Shown: positions 21,690-32,844, numbered from the stretch's first letter. The stretch: 64,000 nt of DNA from Anagrus nilaparvatae (GCA_022575985.1 JAKSXM010000279.1:1087223-1151222), one strand, 5' to 3'. The notes: generated by a model not told the origin, from the sequence alone. Translations and numbers: made by a program.

Positions 21690-22260
21690 TTGTTTTTGCA
21701 AATTTAAGGGTGAAGCCCCCATTTCTTTATGAAATGACCCCGATTTTCATGTTCAGCGACCCGGAAAACCTATAGTACACAGGTGAGTACACAGAAAGAG
21801 GTCTGAACCGTTCAAGTCGGTTACAGTAGGAACCGAATATTACTCTTACCATAAGAACTGAAAATGTTTATGCTAGAACCGAGATTCACGGTTCTAAATA
21901 ACTAGTTAAAAACCTTCTCTTAAAAAATTATTATTTTTTTCAAAATCAAAATTAGTTGCAAGAATATTTTTCATATTTCTTTTATGAATCGCGTACATTA
22001 AATTAAAAAACATATTTGTAATTAATTTTGATTTTGAAAAAAATAATAATTTTTTAAGAGAAGGTTTTTAGCTAAGGTTTAGAACCGTGAATCTCGGTTC
22101 TAGGCATGAAAATTTTCCGTTCTTATGGTAAGAGTTATAATCGGTTCCTACTATAACCGACTTGAACGGTTCAAACCTCTTTCTGTGTAGAGCAAATCTC
22201 ATGTTCTTCAGTGAAAATACAACCCCCCGCCCGCGTATTTTGACTGGAGTATCTGTCGAT
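21690..22260. repeat. ~180-bp repeat family, right block
   Basis: GGGTGAAGCCCCCATTTCTT and the following AGCGACCC...CCTATAGTA match the end of the tandem block at 57616-57690. It is inverted relative to 15434-15510. A MITE (21778-22187) splits it. Confidence 0.65.
21778..22187. mobile_element. 410-bp palindromic MITE with TA duplication
   Basis: Long inverted arms (CACAGAAAGAGGT..., including GAACCGAGATTCACGGTTCT) nearly fill the element. TA borders lie at 21776-21777 and 22188-22189. The inverted copy near 15480-15495 shows the empty site CTATAGTAGAGC. The left tip carries an extra partial copy of CACAG. Tc1/mariner-like by its TA duplication. Confidence 0.85.
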
Positions 22261-23404
22261 AAATTCTTTAGGCTTCGAAAATTCTAGTTGGTGTATGTAT
22301 TTTAATTCAACTAACCTTTATTTATAGTAACCAATCAAATTACTTATGTTTCTTAATTATTTTACTTTTAATTTTAATTGCAAAATTTTCAATTTAGAAA
22401 GTTTATTAAGTTAAAAAATAAGTTATTACAAGTACTAACACATATTTACTAAAACCTGAAGTATTATCTGACATAAAATTGTACTATATTCTTGTTATTA
22501 ATATTTTTATTATTTTTTTTTTTTATTGCTTTGTATAATTATACCAATGTTACTTGCAGGTCAATACCTATATGATACTATCAATGATCCTATCAATTTT
22601 TGCACTTAAATTAAGAAAAAGAATATAGTGCAATCAATTAATATTATGCTCAAGGATAATGCAAAGGTAAAAATCGAAAAACATATTATGTAAGTACATA
22701 CATACTTTAAGTAATTTAGAGATTTTTTTAAAAAGTGAATAAAGAAATTGAGTAATACCGAAAAGTGTTCATCTGGAAAAACTCAGACAGTTTAAATCCT
22801 CCTGTAAATCTGCGGATAAGTTATAAAATATATGAGTAGTTGTGAGTTAGATTAGCAATATCAATTTTTCGGATAATATGAAAATTTTTGAGTTGATGAG
22901 CAAAAGTAATTTATATTGACAAATCTATACGAAACTAAATTGAGAGGTATAACTAATATAGTAGATGCCTAATATACCTAAACCTTATACTATCAATGTT
23001 TAAATTTAAAATATAAACAAATAAATACTATTAATAATAAATAATGAATTGAAATACAATTAATATTATTAACGAATAAATAAATATTATTTTCAAGGAT
23101 AATATGCAATTATAAAAATCGAAAAACATAATATTTAAAAAATGTGCCCTTCATAAGTAAAAGAAATAACCATATTTTTTTTTTAACGCAAACTTTTGCA
23201 AATCAAAAAGTTAGAAAAAATGACAAATATGACAAAAATGAGAAAATTGGCACGCCATTTCCAATATCCGTATTCAATGCAAAAAGTAAAATTTCAGGTC
23301 TGTTATATTTTTCCATTTTCAAAATTAATAAAAAAGGGCCAATATCCGTGTTTTCCCATATGTCTTAATCGTCTAGATTCACGATTAGGGGAGTGTCAAC
23401 TGTT
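22250..23404. other. Non-coding spacer
   Basis: Mostly AT-rich; no gene or clear repeat seen. Short frames around 23144-23426 look like chance ORFs. Confidence 0.5.
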
Positions 23405-23718
23405 TGGGAAGCCAATTTGCTTCTAACTCTCAGAGCAGGTTGTGGTAGTTAAAAAAACATCCCCCATGCCCTCAGTTTATCTCAGGTTCTTTACTATAAG
23501 ATAGGGTTTTTTGGACTATCTTCTAAATAAGGCTGGTATTTTTTTTTGCGTACGGGCAGGGGAGTGAGGATCAAAAAAATAAAAAATAAAAAATCAACTC
23601 TTCTGCGTTGGACTGCATTGCTAGAAATATGCCGCTATTTTTCCCGTTGCGGACTTGACGCCTTTATTTCCCATATTCCTTTTATTAGTATAAATTGCGG
23701 TTTCTAATACTAATACTT

Positions 23719-26700
23719 CTAATATTTTTCTGGTTTAATGGACTCTTGAAGTCGTGCTATTGAACCACGTCCAATTTGTGGGCCTTCTAATGTAATTGGA
23801 CGGTTTTCTTCGCTTACCTCCCAACGTTTTTGCCTTAGTTCCACAGCCAAGGTTTTGGATACCGCGTCATGTCGCTTCACTCTGCATCCGTGTGTTCTGA
23901 AGCAAATCCGTACAATATGTGTTGCTTTCTCTATAGCATTACAACCAGCACGACATAATCTGTCTGATCCTCCGTTCTTCTACCTCTACTTGTTCTACTC
24001 TTGTGTAACCCCTCAGAGGGAGGGGTGACAATTATTATGTTTTTTCCTACGTTCGACACTTTTTCCTACCCGACTAGAACCTTATCAAACCAAGGGGATC
24101 AGCCCTTGGAAATCAAAGGGGTTACGTTTATAATCGAGGCTGTGCCTCTGCGTAGGTTTCGACGCACTTCTGCGCCTATGAAGCTGATGCTGACTTAAGA
24201 TCTCTTACATAAATAAAAACATTAAGTATTAATTCAATGTAAATGTTTATTTAGTGTGGATTTAACAAAGGTCGTTCTATGAACTCGCTCTGCCAGAGAT
24301 CCCAAGACAAGTGTGTCGTGATGTGCGAAATCCCTTTCTTATATACTTCTCGCAAATTCTTCTTTTTAGTTTTTTATCTATTTTAATTATTATTTATCAT
24401 TTTTATATATTATATTTATTACATTGATTATTTTTTTATTTATAATTATTAATTATTAATTTCTATTTACAACTTAGATTAATAAATACTCCTTTTTTAT
24501 CAATAAAATCTATTTTGACCGTTACTAGATCTATCATTTATGTTTAATTAATTTATTAAATATATTAAATGTATTATTAATAATTATTATATTTTTTATT
24601 AATAATAAAGGTGTATTTAATTATAATATTTTATAATTAAATTAAATAATTCTAATTTACTTAAAAACTAATATTTTACACATATTTACATATTTACATT
24701 TAAGAGGCTGCCGGAATAATTAAATACATGCTGGATAGTGCTGCCATTTGAGTAATATTTGATTATCATTAAATAATCTAAATTTAGGAGTTTATAATTG
24801 TATCGATACATATATTGATTTAAATCCGGATTTCGGTAATTTATACACTTATGCGTGTGTATGATGCAACACACGTATAAGTAAGTAAAATTAAATGGTT
24901 TTTTGCATGCATTATTCATAAATATTTGCATATCTTAGGGGTCTAGGCATTTGGTACGTTACACTTGGTAGGGAGAGCGTTAATCCTGACTTGGTGATAC
25001 TGGATATAATCTCTAGCAGGAATACTTTTGCTACTAGCATCAATCCAGTTATTATTTACTCAGGTCTTGAAGCACTCTTTTAAATCAGCACCATCAACAG
25101 ATGAATATAACTTGTTACGCCAATAAGTTTCGGTGGCGCCTTCTATAACTCTATATTTGCCATCTAGGTATAACTTTCCTTTTGCCCAACTTATTATCTT
25201 TTGTACCCAGTCACTTAAATAAACACTTTTCACGATTCTTGAACTCAAATCCTTAAGCGATTCTATCCTTGAATAAATGAGGTATGGAATATTAGTAGCT
25301 AAAGATGGTATACCCATGCCACCGACTTTACAACTCGCATGGATATAAGCAATGGGTATATACTTTGGTAGAAAAATCTATTTTTTATATACCCACGCAT
25401 ACTTATGTCCATCACTCTTAGCGTTTTAATGTTGATCCTTGAAAGCGATAGTTTATAATACCATCTAGGTATTAGGAAGGATCTCAAAATCTTCAATCTC
25501 TATTGCGGCTTTAATGGAGCTTTGGTAATTCTCATCAGCTCTCTATCAAAATTACCCATACATCTTTTGATGCCAGCTAGGTCAAATAGTATGCCCAACA
25601 TCTTTATACTTTCTGAAGGTTTTCAGAAGTAAATCAGAAGATACACAACATCAACAGGTATATCTTTAAGTAGTTCGTCGGCTACTATGCAAAAGATAGG
25701 TGATGTAAGGGGGTCACCTTATTTTAACTTCTATGTCCTCTGAGAATTCATCACCAATTTCTTGGAAAGTTGTGCTCCTAGAGTACATATTTGAGATAAA
25801 TGATATAAAATCTCCTGGAAAGCCTTTTCTCTCTAGAGCTTTCACAATCGCATAATGCGAGATTTTTGGAAAGGCTTTTTCTACATCAATCGAGGTAATG
25901 TGTAGCTCTTTAAGATGTTTCCTCGAATCTTTGATAATTGCCGCTATAATGGAAGTATTCACGGCACACCCATCATCAAGTCTCCTTTGCCTTTCGTCTA
26001 TGACCTCAAATTCCAACAATCTACTTGCTACAATTTTATGTAGATGACGAACAACAGCCGAACCAATCGTAATTGGTCGAAATTCTGAAGGATCTTTGGC
26101 TTGGTCTTTCTTATGAACGAAGATCGTCCAACTACTTAATAACTCCTTTGGAAAGCCAACAATAGCTATTATTAAATTGAAGAAAAGAGCCTTTATACAT
26201 TTGGGAATTTTAGCCCATTCTTTAACAAAGATTCCGTCAGGGCCAGGTGCCGAGTTTGATGGTATCGAGATCTTATCGACCTCGGCTTTAATGACTGCAG
26301 CTAAGATGTCCATTACCTGGACAATTCCATCCATAGAAATAGACTCCTTGTTAATAACGGGGCTCCAGTACTCAATCATTTCATGCATAGTTGGTAATTT
26401 TGAGCTGATTCTGCCATCTAATACCTCATGTGCAGCTTGACACGTGTTCTTCCTGAATTAGCTCTGCATGATTGCATATTCTCTTTTTCTTCTCGAACCC
26501 CTAGCTCTTCGAGAGTTTTCTGGCAGCGGAGCTCTCTTTCTCCTACTTCGTTTCTTTAGAAACACAGATTCAAGCCACTCAACTAAATCGCCATCAATAA
26601 TACCTTCCTCGATAAACTTATCAGCAATATCATTAAGTTTATCACTCCCAAACTATTTAATCTCCTTCACCTCTAACTGAAGAGACTTAATTATGTTATA

Positions 26701-27102
26701 GTAATACGGCCTCCTCGAAGGGACAGCCTCATCTACTTGAATGTCATCTTCAAGACTTGAACCTGAGCTGTCAGCTGTAATATACTGAACACTATTAGAA
26801 CTTCGAGAGCGTCTGCTGAAAGCTGTTTATAATTATGTACCATTCTGCGTCTGATATATCTTAGACTCTCTTCTCCGTTCAGGGAATTTATTTTGTAGAT
26901 GAACATGTATGTCAAAACCATCGATAATAGCTTGCGCTTCGGCTTTAGCTATAAGTTTGATCTCCTCGACGTTAATCCTTTGGATTTTGGCGACTTTATT
27001 TTTCGAATTTTTTTCATCTGGTTGCTTCGATTTCATGTGCAACCTAAGCCTAACTTGGTGGAACAGCTTTCTGAGCAATATTAGCATTGGTGATAATTGC
27101 AA
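23719..27102 (-). pseudogene. R2-clade non-LTR retrotransposon ORF, decayed
   Basis: Minus-strand fragments in order give an R2-type protein: an N-terminal region with ESLRYIRRRMVHNY-like text (26733-27102); fingers and palm with APGPDGIFVKEW, FRPITIGSAVVRHLHK and SIDVEKAF (25714-26388); GDPLTSPIF just past a frameshift near 25718; thumb ILRSFLIPRWYYKL (around 25480); GIPSL...IPYLIYSR (25060-25317); ARDYIQYHQVRINALPTK (around 24980-25030); and the R2 zinc knuckle CRAGC-x8-H-x4-C with RTHGCRVKRHD (23860-23955). The stop is at 23719-23721. At least three frameshifts or stops are present, and the YADD site reads VYLLIYF, as if Ala-Asp-Asp were lost. A solo LTR lies between LPTK and the zinc knuckle. 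It is inactive. Confidence 0.88.
24004..24963. mobile_element. 960-bp solo LTR inserted in the R2-like ORF
   Basis: The insert begins TGTAACCCC and ends ACGTTACA (TG...CA), with the 4-bp duplication CTTG at 24000-24003 and 24964-24967. Removing it and one CTTG rejoins the R2 frame across the LPTK-SRTSRGR boundary, which is conserved in R2 proteins; one further single-base shift follows before the zinc knuckle. No internal retrovirus-like genes are present. A 4-bp duplication suits Ty3/gypsy-type integrases. The middle (24360-24660) is extremely AT-rich. Confidence 0.82.
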
Positions 27103-27715
27103 GGTTGAACCTGTTCTTGCGGTTCAACAGTTTATAAAGCAGCAGCTTGATCTTGTTGCTGTGCTACAAACTCATTTACGCCATTATTAAGCCTGATAAT
27201 ATTAGGCTCTCCAATAACTCATGAGGGCGCTTTTTATTTTAAAAGATTTGATTGGATCACAATGAAAAAAATATTGGTCACTGGTTCTGCCATAACCTGT
27301 TCTGAAGTATTTGGACTTGGAACTAACGGACCGTCGCTCCGAGTACGACGGTTTATGGGACCTTGCCCCGTATTATTTTCATTATTAAAATCTTGAGCCG
27401 TTAATTTTTAAAGAATTTAATGGGTTGCTGGCCCATTAAACTCATGTTTACCATCGCATGGACCTTCTTAAACATAAGAGGCGGGACCCACGGAAAGGCC
27501 GCCATGCTTAGGACTTCGGCTCACCTAGTTGCCTTCACACGATAACTAGCCAAAAAATACATGGTCTAGTGAGCCCGCGACTGCCGCTAAGCGGTTACGT
27601 CACTGTGCTTCTGGCAGGCCGATCCTATTCTAGATTGTCGCTACCAACAATCTGATTTTGGCATATATTCGCACATAAATTTGGATCGGCCCTTAGGGCC
27701 ACCTTTGTAACCCCC

Positions 27716-27983
27716 AATCAACGTACACAGTCGATCGGAAGTAGGGTGTGAGCACTAGCGTACAGTCGTTGTGTACCAGACATCAACACAACAGGCGAGG
27801 CACGTAAAGCCTGCGTAATCACCTCTAGTGTTCTCGACGCTAGACGGGCCAAACTAGTAGCCTATAGTCACCTACAACATCCAGGTAACCTCTCGTCTCC
27901 AGTTAACACCTACCGATGTCCGGTCCGCAAAGACTGTACGCTAGTGCTCGCACCCTGCCTCCGATCGCCTGTGTGCGTTGATT
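27716..27983. repeat. ~55-bp inverted repeat
   Basis: ATCAACGTACACAGTCGATC... (27716-27770) faces its complement at 27930-27983, including AGCACTAGCGTACAGTC. It sits upstream of the R2-like ORF on its 5' side, possibly an element end or an RNA stem in the leader. Confidence 0.7.
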
Positions 27984-28258
27984 TGTTGGTAGCTGCCGAA
28001 AAAAGAGTAGTCCCAAACTGTTCAGAACACCGGGTTCTGTTCGTGCGTAATGCATTCTCACTCCCCTGCCCGTACGCAAAACAAAATAGCAGCATCATTT
28101 AGAAAATAGCCTAAGAAACCATAACTTATAACATAGAACCCTGCTAGAGGGTCTAAATTCTAGGCCCAGGACGCCTATTCGGGTGAACTGTGGGTATTAG
28201 GAATGTTTTTTCAACTACCACAAACTGTTCTAAAATTCAGAAGCAAATCGTATTCCCA

Positions 28259-28544
28259 ATCTTGTCAGTTTTGAAATTTATTTTACTTGAAAAAGTGACC
28301 CGTTTTAAAAAAACAACACAAAAAATCCGTATACGGAAATAATTTTAAAATATTATTAACGTTTTTAAACTTCTCGCAGATGGGTAAACTTCCTACTTTA
28401 AAGTTTTTCCCAAAAACAGTGAAACTATAAAAAATTATCATTTTTTTAAATTTTAACGTGATTTGGATCATGTATTCCGATTGCGGTCACAAATAAAATC
28501 TGAAAAATAGAAGGTATTTTGCAAGTTTTTGGTATTGTTTTTAA
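28259..28544. other. Non-coding spacer
   Basis: AT-rich, nothing recognised. Confidence 0.4.
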
Positions 28545-28977
28545 GGGGCCAAAGGTCGCGTGTTGAATATAGGGAATCATGGAGATTTTGTTGCGCCATT
28601 GGCTCTAAGAAACCAGGGATCCAAAGTGGTAGTAAGCGAGCTTATTTAAAAGCTAAAAATTGGTGCAATTGCGTGATTATAAGATTTTTACGAAATTTTT
28701 ACTAAATATTGATAAAACTATTTTTTTGGTTATGAATAATTACTTTTGTTTACGCTGACAAAACAAAAAAAAATTGATTGTCAACACAATCATACAATGC
28801 CGAAAATATTATATAAAAAAAAGTATTTTAAACTAATAATTTGGAAAATATTTATAATCACATAATTCTTCGGATTCTTAGCTTTACAATAAGTCCTTCG
28901 ATGCCTGCTTTTTCAGAATAAATGGCGAACAAAAAATTGCTACGATTCTCTATATTCAAAACGTGACTTTTGGCCCC
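28545..28977. mobile_element. 433-bp TTAA-flanked MITE
   Basis: Inverted tips of about 33 bases (GGGGCCAAAGGTCGCGTGTT on the left, near-identical complement on the right), with TTAA at 28541-28544 and 28978-28981. The TTAA duplication suggests piggyBac-type movement. Non-coding. Confidence 0.8.
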
Positions 28978-29256
28978 TTAAATTCTTAAAAAAGGCTTTT
29001 TGTAGGTTGGAAGGTACAGTGGCCAATCCGCACTAGCCTATTTAAGGGTGCTTTAGATCTTTTAAAAGAATAAAATCAAATTCAATCAGTTTTTACATGA
29101 AATCAAATTTAATCTTTAAATCTAGTAATTATAATAAGTATAACTTTTGATTATTATTACTATGAAAAAATTATAAAACAACTCTTATAAATTTTTTTCT
29201 TCCAATAATATCTAAGATTTTTATTCATGTACTTTTTTTTTAAAGCAATAAATAAA

Positions 29257-29262
29257 TTTATT
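29257..29262 (-). terminator. Poly(A) signal of kinase-like gene
   Basis: Minus-strand AATAAA about 30 bases after the stop codon, conserved in the other copy. Confidence 0.5.
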
Positions 29263-29291
29263 AAACAATATGTTATACATAATGTATAAAT

Positions 29292-30569
29292 TTAATTAAA
29301 ATAATCAATTATTTCAGTCACAATTTCATTAATTTTATTAGCATAATCTTTATCAGAATCCATACAACTTAATATAAGTTGCGTACGATTATCATATGAA
29401 TAATAATCACGATCTATACCAGAATAAATATCACTACAATTTTTATTCATCAATGCAATTGGTAAATATTGTACTGCAGTAACTAAACCAATTATTTTTT
29501 TATTATTGTATAAATTTTTAATATCATTTAAATTTATTAATTCAGTTATATTGATATTATTAACATTTAATACTTCTTTTAATTCTGTAAAATATATTTT
29601 CAAAAATTCATTTTCATATTCTTTACGTATTGATTTGTCAGTATTTAAATAAATAAATTGTAAAATATCAATAATGAAACTTGAATAGGTAACCATTTGA
29701 AAATCAACTAAGCGACAGTTATCATAATTATCAAACATTATATTTTTTGACCATAAATCAGAATGTATCAATACGTTGATATCTTTTAAATTATCATTGT
29801 TATTAGGTTTAATTTTATCAATTGTTAATTCGTATGCTTTATTAATTAATGATGAATTTTTATTTAATTTATTAGCTATTTCTGCAATAGCATTCATACC
29901 AGTTTTTAACCATTTATAACCTAAACCATAAGTTACAAATACTTTTTCTTGAAATATGTTATCATAAACATTATTTAAGGTTATGTTATATTTTAATTCA
30001 CTTATTATTGATGCTGAATGAAATTTAGCTATTGTTTTAATACATGATATTAATTGTTTAAGATTTAAAGAATCATAAACTTTATAACCTTTTGCTCTTA
30101 AATCTTCAAAAATTAAAATATTTTTATCATTGTAATAACATTTTGCACACCATAACCTATCAAATTTTATATTATCTGATAACCATGTATTATTTTTCAT
30201 AAAAAATTTATATTCCGTTAAAAAGTATTCATCTGGTATATCCATTTCATTTAATGATGTTTTTAAAAAATATGTTTCTGTTATTTTTTCAGTTTTGTCA
30301 TCATTTTTAACGGTTAAAGTTAATAGGTTATGTTTAGCTAAATAACCAAGTGTTTCATTAGAAAATTTATCAATTTTTGATGATATTAATTTTGTATTAT
30401 AATCTTGGCCAAAGCGATTAATAATTAGCGTATTTAATATTTCATTATTTAATTCTGCATTATTATCAGACATTTTTGCAAAATTAAAAAAATTTATTAT
30501 TAACAATGTGATTATTAATTTTGTAGTTGAAAATTGTTTCAAATGTTGTAATTTTGCAGTTCTATCCAT
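29292..30569 (-). CDS. Ecdysteroid-kinase-like (CHK/EcKinase family) protein
   Basis: An intact 425-codon frame without introns. Motifs of the aminoglycoside-phosphotransferase-like fold appear in order: IFEDLRAKGYK (hinge region, around residue 150), the catalytic loop HSDLWSKNIMFD (around residue 273) and the metal-binding LVDFQ (around residue 290). Family members phosphorylate ecdysteroids or other hydroxylated small molecules in the cytosol and have spread widely in insects, probably in steroid handling and detoxification (family knowledge). The first ATG adds about 33 residues with a hydrophobic stretch (LIITLLIINFFNF) that is unusual for the family. The internal Met before SDNNAELNNEIL gives a more typical N-terminus, so the true start may be near 30470. 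A TATA-like box and a poly(A) signal flank it. The near-identical copy at 1933-3501 is broken. Confidence 0.88.
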   Translation of the reverse strand: MDRTAKLQHLKQFSTTKLIITLLIINFFNFAKMSDNNAELNNEILNTLIINRFGQDYNTKLISSKIDKFSNETLGYLAKHNLLTLTVKNDDKTEKITETYFLKTSLNEMDIPDEYFLTEYKFFMKNNTWLSDNIKFDRLWCAKCYYNDKNILIFEDLRAKGYKVYDSLNLKQLISCIKTIAKFHSASIISELKYNITLNNVYDNIFQEKVFVTYGLGYKWLKTGMNAIAEIANKLNKNSSLINKAYELTIDKIKPNNNDNLKDINVLIHSDLWSKNIMFDNYDNCRLVDFQMVTYSSFIIDILQFIYLNTDKSIRKEYENEFLKIYFTELKEVLNVNNINITELINLNDIKNLYNNKKIIGLVTAVQYLPIALMNKNCSDIYSGIDRDYYSYDNRTQLILSCMDSDKDYANKINEIVTEIIDYFN

Positions 30570-30727
30570 TTAGAATTCCGAATCGTTGATAAGAATCAAA
30601 TTTTCTGCTTATCTATAAATAAAAGATGATATATACATATTTATTTATTTTTTGATAAAAAGATTTTTAAATTTAAAATACTTGAAATTAAATTTTATAA
30701 ATTTTATTAGAACCTACGTACGTACCC

Positions 30728-30735
30728 TATTTATA
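30728..30735 (-). promoter_or_regulatory. TATA-like box of kinase-like gene
   Basis: TATAAATA on the minus strand, about 160 bases before the first ATG. Both the motif and its neighbours are shared with copy 1. Confidence 0.4.
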
Positions 30736-31104
30736 CAATAACTATTTACTGCGTATTTAAAGATAATGCAAAATAATATTAAAATATTTTATTTTTGCAA
30801 AAATGCAGTTATAAGGTAATATGAGTTTTAAAAGACTGTTTGTTTGAGATTTTTATAATATAAGATTGCACATCCGATAATAAAATTCTTATTTAAAAGC
30901 AAAATTACTTACATTAATTGAATGAGGAAAATTGACGTTAAATTTTTTTATTTAAGATAATGATTAATTGAATTATTTTACCTGAATATTTGAATAATTT
31001 TTTATTTTTTATGCATTTTATTATTATTATAGTTTATAAATATTCTCTGAAATATTGTTGTACCCAATAAGCAAAGGCAATTCTTGACGAATTCATGGTA
31101 TATA

Positions 31105-32044
31105 TGGGTGGTTTTCGCAGGAACGGTATACATAGTGTCCCCTCCATTTATATCCGAAACTAAAGCTCTTTTACACTTTTTTTTCTTCTAAAAAGTTCAT
31201 AAATAATATTTTTTTAAAGTCACAACCTACTATGCATAAATTGGTAACTTAATAAAAAAATTTTCTGGAGCATATGTGTTCAAATTGACGCCACCGTCTG
31301 CTGTCCTTTTGCTTAACTGTAAACTTTGAGTATTAACAAACGGCTTAAAATTTGAACTTAAATTTTTCTGTAGGATGCATATGACGTATTTAGGTCCCAA
31401 AAACTCAATTTTTTCAACGAAACAAATTTTCATGCAATCCTCTTAGCGTATCGTCGCATATAAGTCTGTCCCCCGGTTTTAGCTATTTTTAAGCTTCCCA
31501 TCTTTTATTGGAGCGCACTCTATATGTATGCACTTAAAAGCACTGTTGTATTTTTTTTTTTACTGAACTACTCATATATATGAACCGTGGAAAACTTAAA
31601 ATTTTAAATATAAAAGCTTTAACTATGAAAATTAAACCTATTAAAATTTTAAAACGCTTTTACAAAAAAAAAATGTCGCCACCGTCCATGTCGTTTTCTC
31701 CAAGTGTATGTCATATATTACTTAATATATCTTGTTCAGTTATGTGTTTTGATGGAAAAATAAGATACCCAGAGTTTGAGAAAATTTGATGGCTTCAATA
31801 CAAAGTTATTTCAATAATACATTCAAAATGTCGCAACCGTCCATGACGCCACCGTCTGCATAAATAAAAAAATCCCATAAGAATAACACGTAGAATTTAT
31901 TTTTACATTTGTAGCAGTACCACTGAAAATTTTAGGTTTTTGGACATTGATAAACATTAAAATACAAAAAAAATAAAAAAAAAATATAATTAGTGTTGTG
32001 CCGTAAACAATAAAAAAATATATCGTTACAGTGAAAACCACCCA
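31105..32044. mobile_element. 940-bp TIR element with TATA duplication
   Basis: Tips TGGGTGGTTTTC and the exact complement, flanked by TATA (31101-31104, 32045-32048). Inside, GCCACCGTC-like motifs recur four times (near 31290, 31678, 31835 and 31850). No transposase; superfamily not assigned. Confidence 0.75.
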
Positions 32045-32048
32045 TATA

Positions 32049-32844
32049 CGTAGGTATAGTTGAAAAATTAGACCGGAAAATTCAAATAAAATTTTTTTTT
32101 TTTTTTGATTTTTTTAAATTACGGGGTTTTTCACGTAGGAATTAGGAATGAAATGAATCATGCATACCAATTTTAATCACATACTATACAAGCGTGCAAA
32201 CATTATTAAAACCGGTGTCCCGTGATCATTACGCATAGTTAATTGACGTGTATTATTTGCAGCTTATCAAAACACCGAGATCATATTTTCGCATCGCAAG
32301 TAGGAAAAATTATATTTTTTAATTTTATTAATATAAATAATTTAAATATAATTCATATAAATTAAAAATAAATGATAGCTAAAATAGCAAAGTGATTAAT
32401 TTTTCATTTGTTTTTAACTTATGCCTAAACTAACCTAAAAGTTGAAAGACTTTATATGACATGACTCCGTTTTTTAAATAATAATAAATATTTAAATAAT
32501 TATAAATTAATATTATTATTGAAACATTACAATAATATCCTTAATTAATTTTGTTTTAATTTTAACATTTTTTTATTTTAATTACATCTGTGCATGTATT
32601 TTTACCACAATTTTTACTAATATAATTGCATTAATAATATGTTTCACTTTTTATTACAATTCAAATTTTTATTGACAATGATACAAAAGCGTCAACAGAT
32701 AACATTTTAAATTATTATGGTATTTGTAAGCAAAATCTTATTTAAATTTGTTTACATTTACATTAAAAATCTATACAGTTTCAATAATAATAATAATATG
32801 TAAAGAAAATCATAAGGAATAATTTTACTATAGCTTAAAAAACT
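32049..32844. other. Upstream region of glutaredoxin gene
   Basis: AT-rich; no distinct promoter motif recognised. Confidence 0.4.

Larger units (their letters stand above)
15434..22249. mobile_element. 6.8 kb TA-flanked composite with inverted ends
   Basis: The left tip CTCCAGTCAAAATACG (15434) and the inverted right tip ending CTGGAG (22249) are each bordered by TA. Just inside, both sides carry matching inverted text (CATGAGATTTGCTCTACTATAGG on the left, its complement on the right, where a MITE now interrupts it), then copies of a ~180-bp repeat. The centre is filled with Helitron-like units and nested transposons. It is best read as a foldback or satellite-bearing element that served as a landing pad. 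Related internal repeats occur at 56788-57715. No transposase is seen. Confidence 0.6.
23405..28258. mobile_element. 4.9 kb inverted-repeat-bounded block holding R2-like remnant
   Basis: Left arm 23405-23580 and right arm 28046-28258 are imperfect inverted copies. They share GCGTACGGGCAGGGGAGTGA and AACTACCACAA...AGAAGCAAAT. The right arm has about 60 extra bases. The interior is a minus-strand R2-clade retrotransposon with an LTR insertion, plus its 5' side (27100-28040). No duplication flanks the arms. Either a TIR element captured the retrotransposon, or the retrotransposon inserted into a foldback. Confidence 0.6.
29087..30895. repeat. Segmental duplication, copy 2 (partner 1722-3836)
   Basis: Same orientation as copy 1, and includes both gene flanks. 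This copy lacks the MITE and keeps the open frame. Confidence 0.85.

Noticed and set aside
25060..27102. Separate small genes on the minus strand
   Set aside because: The frames line up in order as one decayed R2-type protein.
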